From the NCBI RefSeq assembly GCF_932526225.1, contig NC_064036.1, positions 19,554,953 through 19,614,952 of the forward strand: a stretch of 60,000 nucleotides of DNA, given 5' to 3'. Below are positions 47,442 to 60,000 of the stretch, piece by piece. Under the pieces are notes generated by a model. It made no database searches. It saw nothing but the letters and a program-made list of their open reading frames with translations, and had not been told where the DNA came from. Made by a program: the position numbers and the translations under genes. The stretch is from Nematostella vectensis. Taxonomy: Eukaryota > Cnidaria > Anthozoa > Actiniaria > Edwardsiidae. The stretch's first letter is position 1. The number at the start of each line of letters is the position of its first letter.

Positions 47442-47794
47442 CTAACTACTGGCCTGAATGGAAGCACGTAGCTGGGAAGCAAGCGCCAATTTTGATTGAT
47501 TACTAAATTCTAAATACAATTTGTAAGAGTCACTAGCCCAATCACCATACAACTGTATCAATTCCCCTGGTACTCCGTGGTTAAACGCCCAAGAGGCACA
47601 GCCGCGTCGAAATGAGTGACCCCGATATGAGTCAGCATGAGCAACCCCCACTGAGCAAAGCGCCAGACGAAATTCGGTAACAAAACGGGACTTCGTCAAA
47701 GCAAACGGGCCTGAATGACCAAGCAATAAAAACAGCGGTTTGCGTGCAGAAGCGGGTACCAGGCGAATCATGTTGTTATAGGCAGCGACCGGAC
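47442..47794 (-). pseudogene. Ngaro-like tyrosine recombinase, catalytic part, cut by the Gypsy LTR
   Basis: Carries HSFRRG, GDWAS and the Tyr of LYLEFS. An open frame starts inside the neighbouring LTR (47840, MYKKQPNFEVNTFYY) and runs in frame into this domain, a fortuitous 132-codon chimera. The rest of the recombinase resumes at 52312. Confidence 0.75.
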
Positions 47795-47970
47795 TGTAAT
47801 AAAAGGTGTTTACTTCAAAATTCGGTTGTTTTTTGTACAATAAAGCTCTACAAAATCAAATCTACCGAGTGAAAAACTACAACATAAGACAACGAGGAGC
47901 CCTGTCCTCGGGGGGGCCCATAAGATAAATAAGGGGCCACAGGGGGCCCAAAACAAATAATATTATAACA
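47795..47970 (-). repeat. 3' LTR of the Gypsy element
   Basis: 176 bp, same as 52131-52306. On the coding strand it is preceded by the purine run GAGAAGGGAGA, a likely polypurine tract (47971-47981). Confidence 0.95.
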
Positions 47971-48016
47971 TCTCCCTTCTCAACAAAGTGTTAGGTTAAG
48001 TGTTCAATAAATGTTC

Positions 48017-49405
48017 TTAACAATGTTCAATAAGTCTTTGTGGTTTTTTGATAACCCTGCCAGATGCTGTGCTCATCGGTGTCGTCTCGTGTTGCCTCTC
48101 AGAAGACTTTGGTGGTGTAGGCGATGCTGTCACATTATTGCTTAACTGTGTGGGGTTGCTGGTACTTTCTGGTGGTAGTTGAGGAATGGCTGGTATAACA
48201 AAAGGACTTGTGCTCATCGATTGATCATTAGGTGTTGAAATGATTTGTCGTCGATTTCTCCTGAAGACACGCCCACGCTCATCTCCTAATAAGTACGATC
48301 GGGGCAATACTTCTGCTTTCCTCCACTCAGCCTCCCGGTTTGGACGGATACGCACCTTATCTCCAACTTGTAAAGGAGGGAGATCATGACTATGACTATC
48401 ATAATACTTTTTTGAAACACTCTGACGATGTTTCAATGTCTTCACAACTTGATTTGGGTCAACAGGCTGAGGCAGTAGCAAACGTCGATGAGTCGGTAGT
48501 TGGGTACGTGTTCTCCTACTCATTAGCAGCTGAGCTGGAGACACACCTAAGTCATCAAAGGGTGTATTCCTGTATTTGAGTAATCCTTCAAAAGGATCTT
48601 TGTTGTCAGCAGCCGCTTTCTTTAAAATCCGTTTTGCGGTCTGAACTGCTTTCTCGGCAGCTCCATTTGATTGTGGATACTCTGGAGAGCTTGTGGTGTG
48701 ACGGAAACCCCACTCATCTGCAAACGTTTTGAACTCATGTGAACTATTAAAAAGGTTTCTAGTGTTACTGTACTGGGAGCCATTGTCGCTCAGAACTTCC
48801 ACCGGGATCCCAAACCTTGCAAAAATCTTCTTTAAGTTATTGATAACACAATTAGCAGTGGTTTGGCGTAACAACTCAATCTCAAAGTACTTTGAATACA
48901 AATCGGTAACAAGCAAATAGGAATGTCCGGCATATTCAAAGATGTCAGTACTGATCACTTGCCAAGGCAATCCAGGAACCTCACGTGGTAGTAGGGTCTC
49001 TCTTGGCTGTTGGTTTCGGAAGGCATTACATATGGAGCAGGAACTAATCTTGTCTTTGATCTGTGCAGTCATTGAGGGCCAGAAAACATATTCTCTTGCA
49101 AAACTGAGACTTTTGTTCTCACCCATGTGTGCGCCATGAATTTCTTCTAGCACCTCTGCCCTCAACGATCTCGGGACAATGATTCTGTCTGCTTTGAATA
49201 ACAAACCATCTTCTACGCTAAGTTCCTCTCTAAAACTCCAGTATTCTCTCGCTAGCTCATCAAGTTGATATTTTTCTGCTGGCCAACCTTTAACGACATA
49301 TTCCATGACCACTTGAGAGGTAACATCGCAGTTTGATGCTTCCTTGAATTTTTGCAAAGTGCTTGAATCTACACCAAGACTGTCAATTAAGTTGATTCCA
49401 ATCAT
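48017..49405 (-). CDS. Gypsy integrase region
   Basis: 462 codons. N-terminal zinc domain HxxxH...CxxC (EIHGAHMGENKS, CSICNAF). DDE core: Asp in STDIFEYAG, Asp in LSDNGSQY, Glu in NGAAEKAVQ. The C-terminal SH3-like part has LPPLQVGDKVRIRP and ends with GRVIKKPQRL, a motif common in Mag-type Gypsy elements. It is the same frame as the upstream pol ORF, separated only by one TAG stop directly before this Met, so it is normally the end of a single polyprotein. Confidence 0.93.
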   Translation of the reverse strand: MIGINLIDSLGVDSSTLQKFKEASNCDVTSQVVMEYVVKGWPAEKYQLDELAREYWSFREELSVEDGLLFKADRIIVPRSLRAEVLEEIHGAHMGENKSLSFAREYVFWPSMTAQIKDKISSCSICNAFRNQQPRETLLPREVPGLPWQVISTDIFEYAGHSYLLVTDLYSKYFEIELLRQTTANCVINNLKKIFARFGIPVEVLSDNGSQYSNTRNLFNSSHEFKTFADEWGFRHTTSSPEYPQSNGAAEKAVQTAKRILKKAAADNKDPFEGLLKYRNTPFDDLGVSPAQLLMSRRTRTQLPTHRRLLLPQPVDPNQVVKTLKHRQSVSKKYYDSHSHDLPPLQVGDKVRIRPNREAEWRKAEVLPRSYLLGDERGRVFRRNRRQIISTPNDQSMSTSPFVIPAIPQLPPESTSNPTQLSNNVTASPTPPKSSERQHETTPMSTASGRVIKKPQRLIEHC

Positions 49406-51430
49406 CTATTCTGGTTCACTAACTGGTTTAGTGTCACTAACTGGGGCTCTGCTTAAGCAATCTGAGATGAATTGTTTCTTTCCTGGCACATAACGAACAT
49501 CAAGGTCATACTTTGTCAGCTTTAACAACATCCTCTGCAATCTCGGTGGTGCTTCATTCAAGGGCTTTTTGAAGATGGCTTCTAGTGGTTTGTGGTCGGT
49601 TTCAACTACAACACGACGTCCATAAACATAAGTATGGAACTTTTCAGTTCCCCAGACAATTGCCAGAAGCTCTCGCTCGATGTTGGCATACCTTGTCTCA
49701 GCAGGTGATAGTGTTTTTGAGCCAAATGCTACAGGTCTTTCGTCCTGCAGAATCACAGCACCTAATCCCGTGCCACTTGCATCAACATTAAGCACTGTCT
49801 CTTTGGTGTTGTCAAAATAGGCTAAAACTGGCGCTGAGGTAATGACTGCTTTGAGCTTGTCAAATGCATGCTGTTGAGGTGTCTCCCATACGAATGCGGT
49901 ATCATTCCTTGTTAGCTGCGAGATAGGGCCCTGGAGATCAGCTTTATGTTCAATAAATTTATCCAGATAGTTTACAGTTCCTAGGAAACGTAGTATGCCA
50001 TCTTTATCGGTCGGGGCAGGCATCTCGTTGATAGCTCTTACCTTTTCAGGATCAGGCTTTAAACCGTCTGCAGTAAATAGGTGTCCAACGTAGCTGACTT
50101 CAGGAACTCGAAGTTTGGCTTTACGTGGATTGAACTTTAGACCTATCTCACGGCTCCTCTTCAATACTGCAATCATCTTGTCATCTAGCTCACATTGATT
50201 TCCACCATGTATCAAAAAGTCGTCAACGATTATTTCTACTGGTACTCCTGCGAAGAGTCGGTCCATCTCTCGTTGGTAAATCTCGGGCGCGGAACTTATG
50301 CCGAATGGGAGCCGCAGGAATCTGTATCGACCCCAGGGGGTATTGAAAGTCAGGAGCTTCGAGCTTTCTTCGTCTACTGGTAGTTGCCAAAAACCGCTGC
50401 ATGCATCCAACGTTGAGAATATTTCAGCACCGGTGAGTTTGTTGGCAACCTGTTCCACTGTGGCCATCGGATAATGGGGTCTCTTGAGGGCTCTATTGAG
50501 GTCACGTGGGTCTATACATATTCTGATGTTGTCTTTGGTTGGTGGGCTTTTCTTTTCTTTGCCTTTTCGTTTATCGATTACTAACATCGAAGAGACCCAA
50601 GGGGTATGTTCTTCTTCTTTAACAATGATCCCATCTTCTTCCATCTCTCTCAGCTTCTGTTGACTTGGGTCTAACATGGATACTGGGATCTTTCTGGGTG
50701 CGTGTATAACTGGAGTTACTGCAGAGTCTACCTCTAGGTGTACTTTGTTGGGTAACATTCCTGGTTTGTTACTGAAGCAATCAAGGTAATCTTTCAGAAC
50801 AGGGTCACTTGTGAGGGTTGTGGTACTTTTGCTTTGTTCTCTGGACAAGTCGATGTTTGATGTTTGTGCTGATGGTGAATCTAGCAATGTGAGATCCATG
50901 AACTGTAGGACTTCAAGATCAAGGCAAGCCTCACAACTTAGTAGTGGGGTGAACTCTCCATCAACTACAAGATATAACAGATCTATCTTTCGATCTTTGT
51001 ACTGTGTTGGAAGGCGGACACATCCTTTAGGGTAGATGGGCTTAGTCGCAAGCCAGCCCTTCAAAGGCTGGTGTAAACGTTTCAACGGCTTGTTGGTGAT
51101 GCTCTTGTACAAGTTGTAGGGGATGACAGTAGCCTCCGCACCCGTGTCTGCTTTCAGTTTGACCTCTTTTCCTGCTATCATGACTTTTATCAGGCTCTTT
51201 TTGGGTTGCTGGTTCTGTAACACGCTTCCGACTTCAATGGATCCAAAGTATGTGTGGGTTTCGTTGCTGTCACTTGAGTCATACTCCTGTTCCACCACAT
51301 GCACTTCTGGATCTTTTTTCTGTTTGTTTTTTACACATCTTTGCAAAATGGCCTGTTTTGCTACAAATCTTGCAATTCCTTTTAAAAGCTGGGCATCGTG
51401 TTGGGTGTGCAAATGAATGGCGATATCCAC
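49406..51430 (-). CDS. Gypsy pol: protease, reverse transcriptase, RNase H
   Basis: 674 codons from the first Met; the natural frame starts earlier and overlaps gag. Aspartic protease KADTGAEATVIP near residue 93. RT blocks RICIDPRDLNRALKRPHYPM, LPFGISSAPEIYQREM and the catalytic VDDFLIHG (about 400). RNase H NVDASGTGLGAVI (about 545), ELLAIVWG and ETDHKPLEAI. Relative to gag the frame is +1, so expression would need a +1 shift or re-initiation. TAG ends it at the integrase border. Confidence 0.94.
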   Translation of the reverse strand: MDIAIHLHTQHDAQLLKGIARFVAKQAILQRCVKNKQKKDPEVHVVEQEYDSSDSNETHTYFGSIEVGSVLQNQQPKKSLIKVMIAGKEVKLKADTGAEATVIPYNLYKSITNKPLKRLHQPLKGWLATKPIYPKGCVRLPTQYKDRKIDLLYLVVDGEFTPLLSCEACLDLEVLQFMDLTLLDSPSAQTSNIDLSREQSKSTTTLTSDPVLKDYLDCFSNKPGMLPNKVHLEVDSAVTPVIHAPRKIPVSMLDPSQQKLREMEEDGIIVKEEEHTPWVSSMLVIDKRKGKEKKSPPTKDNIRICIDPRDLNRALKRPHYPMATVEQVANKLTGAEIFSTLDACSGFWQLPVDEESSKLLTFNTPWGRYRFLRLPFGISSAPEIYQREMDRLFAGVPVEIIVDDFLIHGGNQCELDDKMIAVLKRSREIGLKFNPRKAKLRVPEVSYVGHLFTADGLKPDPEKVRAINEMPAPTDKDGILRFLGTVNYLDKFIEHKADLQGPISQLTRNDTAFVWETPQQHAFDKLKAVITSAPVLAYFDNTKETVLNVDASGTGLGAVILQDERPVAFGSKTLSPAETRYANIERELLAIVWGTEKFHTYVYGRRVVVETDHKPLEAIFKKPLNEAPPRLQRMLLKLTKYDLDVRYVPGKKQFISDCLSRAPVSDTKPVSEPE

Positions 51431-52094
51431 AGAACTTACAAGACAACTGTTCTTTCTTAACTTGGACTGGTTGCACAGACACTGTTTTACTTGGGACTAC
51501 TGTCTGTGGAACAAACTTATACTTCTGCAGCTCAGTCGCCTCATAAGTTCTGCAGTAATCATGCGCGGTTTGTAGGGTAAGGTCTGGCTTTTTCAACAAC
51601 TCCCCTCGCAATTCATCGCTGGTTACTCCCCCCACAATACGGTCTCGTATCAATGAATCTCTAAGTGCTCCAAAGTCACAGTTTAATGAAAGCCGTTTTA
51701 GCTCACTAACAAAGTTGTCAATTCGTTCACCCTCCTTTTGGTTTCTAAGATTGAAGAGCAGTCGCTCATAAATGACATTCTTAGCTCCTCGACAAAGTTC
51801 ATGGAACTTTCGGCACACATCACCATAAGATTCATTACTCTCGCCTGCAGTATACACAAAGTGGCTATACTCTTCAATTGCACTCGGTCCAGCACAGTTA
51901 AGTAACAAATTAACTTTTAACTTATCTCCCTTGTCGTCCTTTCCTTTTGCAACCAAGTAAATTTCGAACTGCATTAGGAACTTTCTCCAATTTTCTGATG
52001 CATTCGCATCCAACACCAAAGGTCCCGGAGCTCGATGATACATTTCCCCACTTTCGGCCATCGTTTCCTTGTTTTGTCGACTTTTCTTTAACAA
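51279..52094 (-). CDS. Gypsy gag
   Basis: 271 codons from the first Met; MAESGEMYH at residue 12 is the likelier start. The capsid-like region has WRKFLMQFEIYLVA, FNLRNQKEGERIDNFVSELK and GGVTSDELRGELLKK. The nucleocapsid has a C2HC-like patch (CKFCGYRH...C, about 219-234) and a CCHC knuckle CKICSKTGHFAKMC (241-254). It overlaps pol by 152 nt. Confidence 0.92.
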   Translation of the reverse strand: MLKKSRQNKETMAESGEMYHRAPGPLVLDANASENWRKFLMQFEIYLVAKGKDDKGDKLKVNLLLNCAGPSAIEEYSHFVYTAGESNESYGDVCRKFHELCRGAKNVIYERLLFNLRNQKEGERIDNFVSELKRLSLNCDFGALRDSLIRDRIVGGVTSDELRGELLKKPDLTLQTAHDYCRTYEATELQKYKFVPQTVVPSKTVSVQPVQVKKEQLSCKFCGYRHSFAHPTRCPAFKRNCKICSKTGHFAKMCKKQTEKRSRSACGGTGV

Positions 52095-52115
52095 TTAATA
52101 TTCTCCAGTGGTTAA

Positions 52116-52130
52116 CCACTTCTGACACCA
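52116..52130 (-). promoter_or_regulatory. Gypsy primer-binding site
   Basis: TGGTGTCAGAAGTGG directly follows the 5' LTR and is complementary to a tRNA 3' end finishing CCA. Which tRNA was not determined. Confidence 0.8.
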
Positions 52131-52306
52131 TGTAATAAAAGGTGTTTACTTCAAAATTCGGTTGTTTTTTGTACAATAAAGCTCTACAAAATCAAATCTA
52201 CCGAGTGAAAAACTACAACATAAGACAACGAGGAGCCCTGTCCTCGGGGGGGCCCATAAGATAAATAAGGGGCCACAGGGGGCCCAAAACAAATAATATT
52301 ATAACA
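52131..52306 (-). repeat. 5' LTR of the Gypsy element
   Basis: 176 bp; no difference from the 3' LTR found by eye, and flanked by CGGAC. It includes a CCCATAAG...CCACAGGGGGCCC GC-rich stretch. Confidence 0.95.
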
Positions 52307-52664
52307 CGGACATAATAACGAGCCTGGAATACGTAACAGAGGAATGTGTAATCGACGCTGACCGAACTGAATAGTTTTGTATGCTTAAACGTGACGATAA
52401 GCCCGTGTTCGTTACACAAAACATCACCCCGTGTGAGATCGCGGGTAGGATTAAATGCCTTAATAGAAAGCGGTACGATATTAGCTATACGCGCCATAAG
52501 AAAAAATGCAAAGAGAAATGCGCAATACAATGTAGAAGAGTTAGCATCATGTTGAAAATCTACTGTTCGCGCAACTAGCAATAAAAGGCTAGGAGTTACC
52601 GGTGGAGCCCTCTGAGGTACATGTGGTATCCTACGGGAAACTCCCCGCAGGGCTAGGGATAAAC

Positions 52665-53465
52665 TTCCCTGCTAGCAGAGGCCTCTTTTCTCTGTATTTC
52701 GCTGGGCTGGAGTTCGCGAGGAAAAGATACCTCTGCCATGGGTCGAACCTGTTTCTGTTGCGCATGCGTGAGCGTTAATAAGCGACCGACGTGCCAAAAC
52801 CCGTACCATCGCGCGAAAGCTGTCAATATGCTTTGCATGGGTTTAGTCGGAAATCATGAATCAAACTCCGGTTAGTTCTCCTCTTCGAAAAAAAAAAAAA
52901 AAACAACTGTTCAATTTCAATCACCTAAAACGTCACTAAAAAGATTGAGCAACAAACGCAGCAAAGACGAGTTTTGTCTTGCTTGTGGGATTAATTTCAA
53001 GACATCTGGGCAGGGGAGTTTCTTCAATGTAAATATCGCACAGTTGGATTCGAAGAAAATGTTACAAAACTTTTTGGTAAAATTAGATCAGCTATTCCCA
53101 GAAGAATATGCAAAACCTGTAAACGGAAGATTGACTCGTTTGTCAAAAGAGAGAAAATTCTGAATGAAGATAAGGCATTGAATGGCTTCTTTTTATAATT
53201 CGTCGCGTGATATTTCTACGGAGGACGCCGTTTCGAATGCGGGCTTATTATCCGGCAGCGGATATACGTTTCATGCATGCGCTAGTCATTGTAGGCTCAA
53301 AATAGTGGCCAGTAATTAATGAACGGAGCATGCGCTCTGGATCTCGTCCACGATCGTGGACGGCGGTTTGATCAAACGAACGTGCGACCCATGGCAGAGG
53401 TATCTTTTCCTCGCGAACTCCAGCCCAGCGAAATACAGAGAAAAGAGGCCTCTGCTAGCAGGGAA
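52665..53465. mobile_element. 801-bp MITE with 81-bp TIRs, copy in unit 3
   Basis: Same insertion site and 9-bp duplication as in unit 2, so it was carried by the segmental duplication. Several single-base differences lie inside, none seen in the TIRs. Confidence 0.92.
52945..53163 (+). pseudogene. Zinc-binding domain fragment inside the MITE, copy in unit 3
   Basis: As 32602-32820, but with FCLACG and with TGT kept in the second CxxC (ICKTC in the alternate frame). This suggests unit 3 is closer to the ancestral sequence here. Confidence 0.45.
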
Positions 53466-53677
53466 GGGATAAACTAAAATCCTTAGTAAATGCATAGTCA
53501 TAACCGGCGAAAAGATGTAATAACTTGACCCCACTTAAATAATTACGAATCGAAGGTGGTGCAATCGAACGACTTAAAAACTGTACATAAAGACAGACCG
53601 TATCTATGTCTGCTGGTAATGGAGTCAAGTCAAAATATAAGCAAAATAGAAAAAAGGCCTTAAATTGAGTCTTTAAA

Positions 53678-54895
53678 TTACTGTCCCTGTGCTATAAGCA
53701 GCTTGTAATTTCTGTCGTAGATCCTTTTGCAGAGAGGCCAAAGCCGAGGAATCGTGACAGCAACCTGATTGTCACAGCGCACGGTTAAACGGAGTCCCGT
53801 CCACCGTTGACCCCACAACTTAAGCGTCACCACAATAGTGAGAAGTTCCAAACAATTTATATCGAGGGACTGAGCAACAACCACATCCGGAAATGAAGCG
53901 TGGAAATATTCATTGTCACAAACGCCTCCACAACCAACCAGGCAAGCGTCTGTAGAAAAACTTCCCCCGGAGAACTCCAAGAGGTAGTTTTTATCATAGA
54001 TACTCCGTTGTATTCCCGCAGGAAATGACACCACCAAATAATATCCTTGCGAAATTCCGCGGTTAAATTAACGTGAAGATGATTGTATTGAACCGTTCGT
54101 AGCAGACTTAATAAGCGCGAGATAAACCCGACTCTGACGAACACACTTTGAAACAAACACAAGTTTGCCAACTAGGGATTGTAACTCCCGTTTGCGAGCA
54201 GTTTTGCGGTTCCTCCAATCATGTAAGAGAAGCTCTAACTCCGCTAGCCGCTCAGGACTAACTGACAACGTAAATGAATTCGTGTCTACCATCACTCCCA
54301 AACACAGCATGAGCGATGAAGGCGGACAAGCTTTGGAAACAGATTCGATCAGTCCCAGAGAGAAGAGAAGAGTCCCCAACTGCTCAAAATCGGAAGTCGC
54401 AGAGCTAGCCTCAGAAGCCCCAATGAAATCATCCAAATAATTAAATAAAACTTTTCCTTGCTGTCGATGAATCCAAGCTACCGCTGAGGTGGCGCGCTGA
54501 CATGCCTGAGCAGCAGAGCGTAACCCCATAGTTAAAACAGTGTCAAAGTAATAATGTCCATTCCAAATATACCCAAGTAAACGGTAATCGCCGGGATCCA
54601 CAGGAAACTGCCTATACGCCTGCCGCAGATCCCTCTTATAGAGAAAACAACCCGGGCCAAACTGCACGATCGCTTCCACAATGTCATCTATAGTGGGATA
54701 ACAAGTCACGAACGGATCTCCCAGAAAACTATCACACGGAATACCATCATTTACTGAACCGCCCTTAGGCCAGCTCAAGTCCACAATTACCCTACGTTCT
54801 TCAGAATCTCGCTTGGGAACCGTGTTCAACGGTGAAGTAACAAATCCACCCCCGAAGGGAGGATCCGTAAACGGCCCAGCGACACGACCAAGCGA
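53678..54895 (-). pseudogene. Ngaro-like RT-RNase H, copy in unit 3
   Basis: Same broken RT and RNase H frames as in unit 2 (YLDDFIGA, FSTDACLVGCGG), with small substitutions such as LLFSLG for LLSSLG. Confidence 0.83.
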
Positions 54896-54897
54896 GG

Positions 54898-55057
54898 TAG
54901 ACCATGTGACTTTGAGGGGCTCCTGCTCTATAGGGAGTAGACCATGTGACTTTGAGGGGCTCCTGCTCTATAGGGAGTAGACCATGTGACTTTGAGGGGC
55001 TCCTGCTTTATAGGGAGTAGACCATGTGACTTTGAGGGGCTCCTGCTCTATAGGGAG
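54898..55057. repeat. 40-bp minisatellite, 4 units (unit 3)
   Basis: 160 bp, same position relative to the Ngaro border as in unit 2. Confidence 0.97.
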
Positions 55058-55560
55058 AAAGAACAATTCAGCTCTAAAGGAGTCTTTGAATGAAGAGCAA
55101 CATTGGTAGAGCAAAGTAACAGTATTTTAAAAGGCTTATTCCTTGTTCTTGTTTTCTTTATATATTTTTTTTTGGATGAAGTATTTCGTCCAGTTTAGTC
55201 ACATAGTGACTGTGAAACCCAAAATACTTAGTCTGCTTAGCAACCACACTTAGTGTTGTGCACATCGGGAATCCTAAACCTGTCTTCAGATTTGTGGCTG
55301 ATGCTTTCCATTACATTCCTGTGGAGTTTCAGAACATTGGGAGTTAGTTTATAAATGAAAAATTATTGTCCTACCCCATACACTTGATTTTCACAAGTTC
55401 AATTTTTTTTTGTTTTTGAGATAACAATATTTCCTAACACATTATACTGTCTTTGTCAAATAAACCCTGTATTGTTGCGATTGTGTGACAATAAAATCAA
55501 GCAAAACCAGTGGAATTGAAATGTGCCTTCATCAAAACTGAAGCAGAGTAATGCACCCCA

Positions 55561-55750
55561 GGGGGGGGGGTACACTCCCTTATATGGGCTATACTGGGAC
55601 GTGCCGTTGGACAGGGTATACATTTTAGGCATGTCTGTCCTGAACAGGGTATACATTTTAGGCATGTCTGTCCTGAACAGGGTATATATTTCAGGCCTCT
55701 TTGTCCTGAACAGGGTACATGATTTTAAGCAAGGCTGTCCTAAACAGGGC
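55561..55750. repeat. G10 tract and ~30-bp repeats (unit 3)
   Basis: Shortest G-run of the three copies and fewer repeat units. 55751-56649 is the 3' flank of CDC42 with a candidate minus-strand AATAAA near 56240. Confidence 0.8.
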
Positions 55751-56649
55751 ATTGGTTGCCTTGCTAAAACTCGTAACTGCTGATCCTGCCGCCAATCCGA
55801 TTGCCTTGCTTTCTTTCACGTGCTAACTAGGGCCCTAAAATTGAGGATGTCGTCCTAAACAGAGTCCTAAAATCAAGGGTGTTATCTTAAACAGTTTGCT
55901 TGACATACATTTGATGGCACTGCCTCCCAGTCCTTGGAACATCTTTAATAAAACTTTGATTAGAAGACAGTACATTATTTAACAGAATTAAGCTTTTTTT
56001 AATCAGTACAATGTACACATTTGATTTTGACCTTTAAGCGACATTCAAACATGGTAGATTTTCATTTGAAATTCAAATGCTACATATTTTTTTGTTGGTG
56101 AATAAAGAACAATACAAAGAATAAAGATTTTCAGCTATGGTCTCTTGAAAGCATACTATAAAATAGAAATTCAAACAACACTCAATTCAATATCATAGAA
56201 TCACTGACATGTCTATGCTTAATAGGCTGTCACATTTTATTCTTTTCCTGAGTTGTTTAGAAAATAAAATAGGACACTGCCTACATATTGTTTTCAAAGG
56301 AAAATTGTGACCAATTAAATGCACTTCTTAACAATTTCCTGTGATAAGGTGTTCATGTCAATGCCACAGCATCTAACACTGTGAACTTATATTCTATCCA
56401 GCAAGAATACAAGTACTGTAAATTTTGTGGCAGGATCTATCTTACAAAAGAGCTTCTATGTCAAGGTTGAGATTCTTTTTGTTTCAATTTCTTTCATTAG
56501 ATTGTGCCCCTCCATACATATGTTGGAACTTTTTTTGATCTGGAGACAAACCCCAGTTAGGATAGTACTTCGTGGGTGTACTACTATATGTGCGATACCC
56601 ATGAAGCATAGCATATATAATGTCCAGTTCATTATTAAATGCTGCAACA

Positions 56650-60000
<3,351 letters not shown>

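Larger units (their letters stand above)
47795..52306 (-). mobile_element. Gypsy-type LTR retrotransposon, 4,512 bp
   Basis: Complete: two 176-bp LTRs (TG...CA on the coding strand) that look identical, a 5-bp target duplication CGGAC (47790-47794 and 52307-52311), primer-binding site, gag, pol and polypurine tract. Domain order protease-RT-RNase H-integrase defines Gypsy/Ty3. No envelope gene. Unit 2 holds the empty site, one CGGAC. Insertion is therefore later than the duplication and very recent. Confidence 0.96.
46970..54897 (-). mobile_element. Ngaro-like retroelement remnant, copy in unit 3, with nested Gypsy and MITE
   Basis: Same borders as 31144-34558. It carries two insertions in its recombinase gene: a Gypsy element (47795-52306) and the MITE (52665-53465). 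A 4-bp deletion near 53683 (relative to 33343-33346) further shifts the recombinase N-terminal frame. Confidence 0.82.

Overview
This is animal nuclear DNA: spliced genes with GT-AG introns, about 38% GC, and abundant transposable elements. The window holds most of a 26S proteasome ATPase gene (PSMC2/Rpt1, minus strand, left) and most of a CDC42 gene (minus strand, right edge). Ngaro-type, Gypsy and CR1/L2-like retroelements, a piggyBac relic, and G-tract repeats of a style I associate with coral and anemone genomes suggest a marine invertebrate, most likely an anthozoan cnidarian. The species call is inference.

Left part (1-16136). Nine PSMC2 coding exons can be placed to the base between 943 and 15705, covering 323 of about 433 codons; the 3' exons lie beyond position 1. 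Intron 5 (3352-12141) is almost entirely one 35-bp minisatellite of about 8.6 kb (roughly 245 units). Intron 2 holds a 776-bp TA-flanked MITE.

Middle and right (16099-57233). This is a tandem segmental duplication of three units. Each unit starts with an intact, intronless gene for a membrane-anchored class I methyltransferase (16137, 30156, 45982) and contains the last exon of CDC42 on the minus strand (20515, 36348, 56650). Units 1 and 2 then continue into a TE block: a piggyBac fragment, a DNA transposon of a family I cannot name, and a full-length CR1/L2-like LINE ORF. Unit 3 instead continues into the real upstream CDC42 exons (57285-57394, 58700-58772, 59940 onward), so only the third CDC42 exon belongs to a working gene. 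Units 2 and 3, but not unit 1, carry a degenerate Ngaro-like tyrosine-recombinase retroelement. Its recombinase gene is split by an 801-bp element with perfect 81-bp inverted repeats. In unit 3 the recombinase gene is split again by a 4.5-kb Gypsy element with identical LTRs.

Unit 2 matches unit 3 on its left side and unit 1 on its right side. That is the pattern expected when unequal crossing over expands an array from two units to three. Divergence between units looks very low (about 0.1-0.2% by eye), so the array is either very recent or partly an assembly artefact. No prokaryotic, CRISPR or RNA gene was seen. The most interesting items are the recombinant array with three intact methyltransferases, the intronic minisatellite whose units look like 3' splice sites on the sense strand, and orphan CDC42 exons placed downstream of a truncated transposase ORF.
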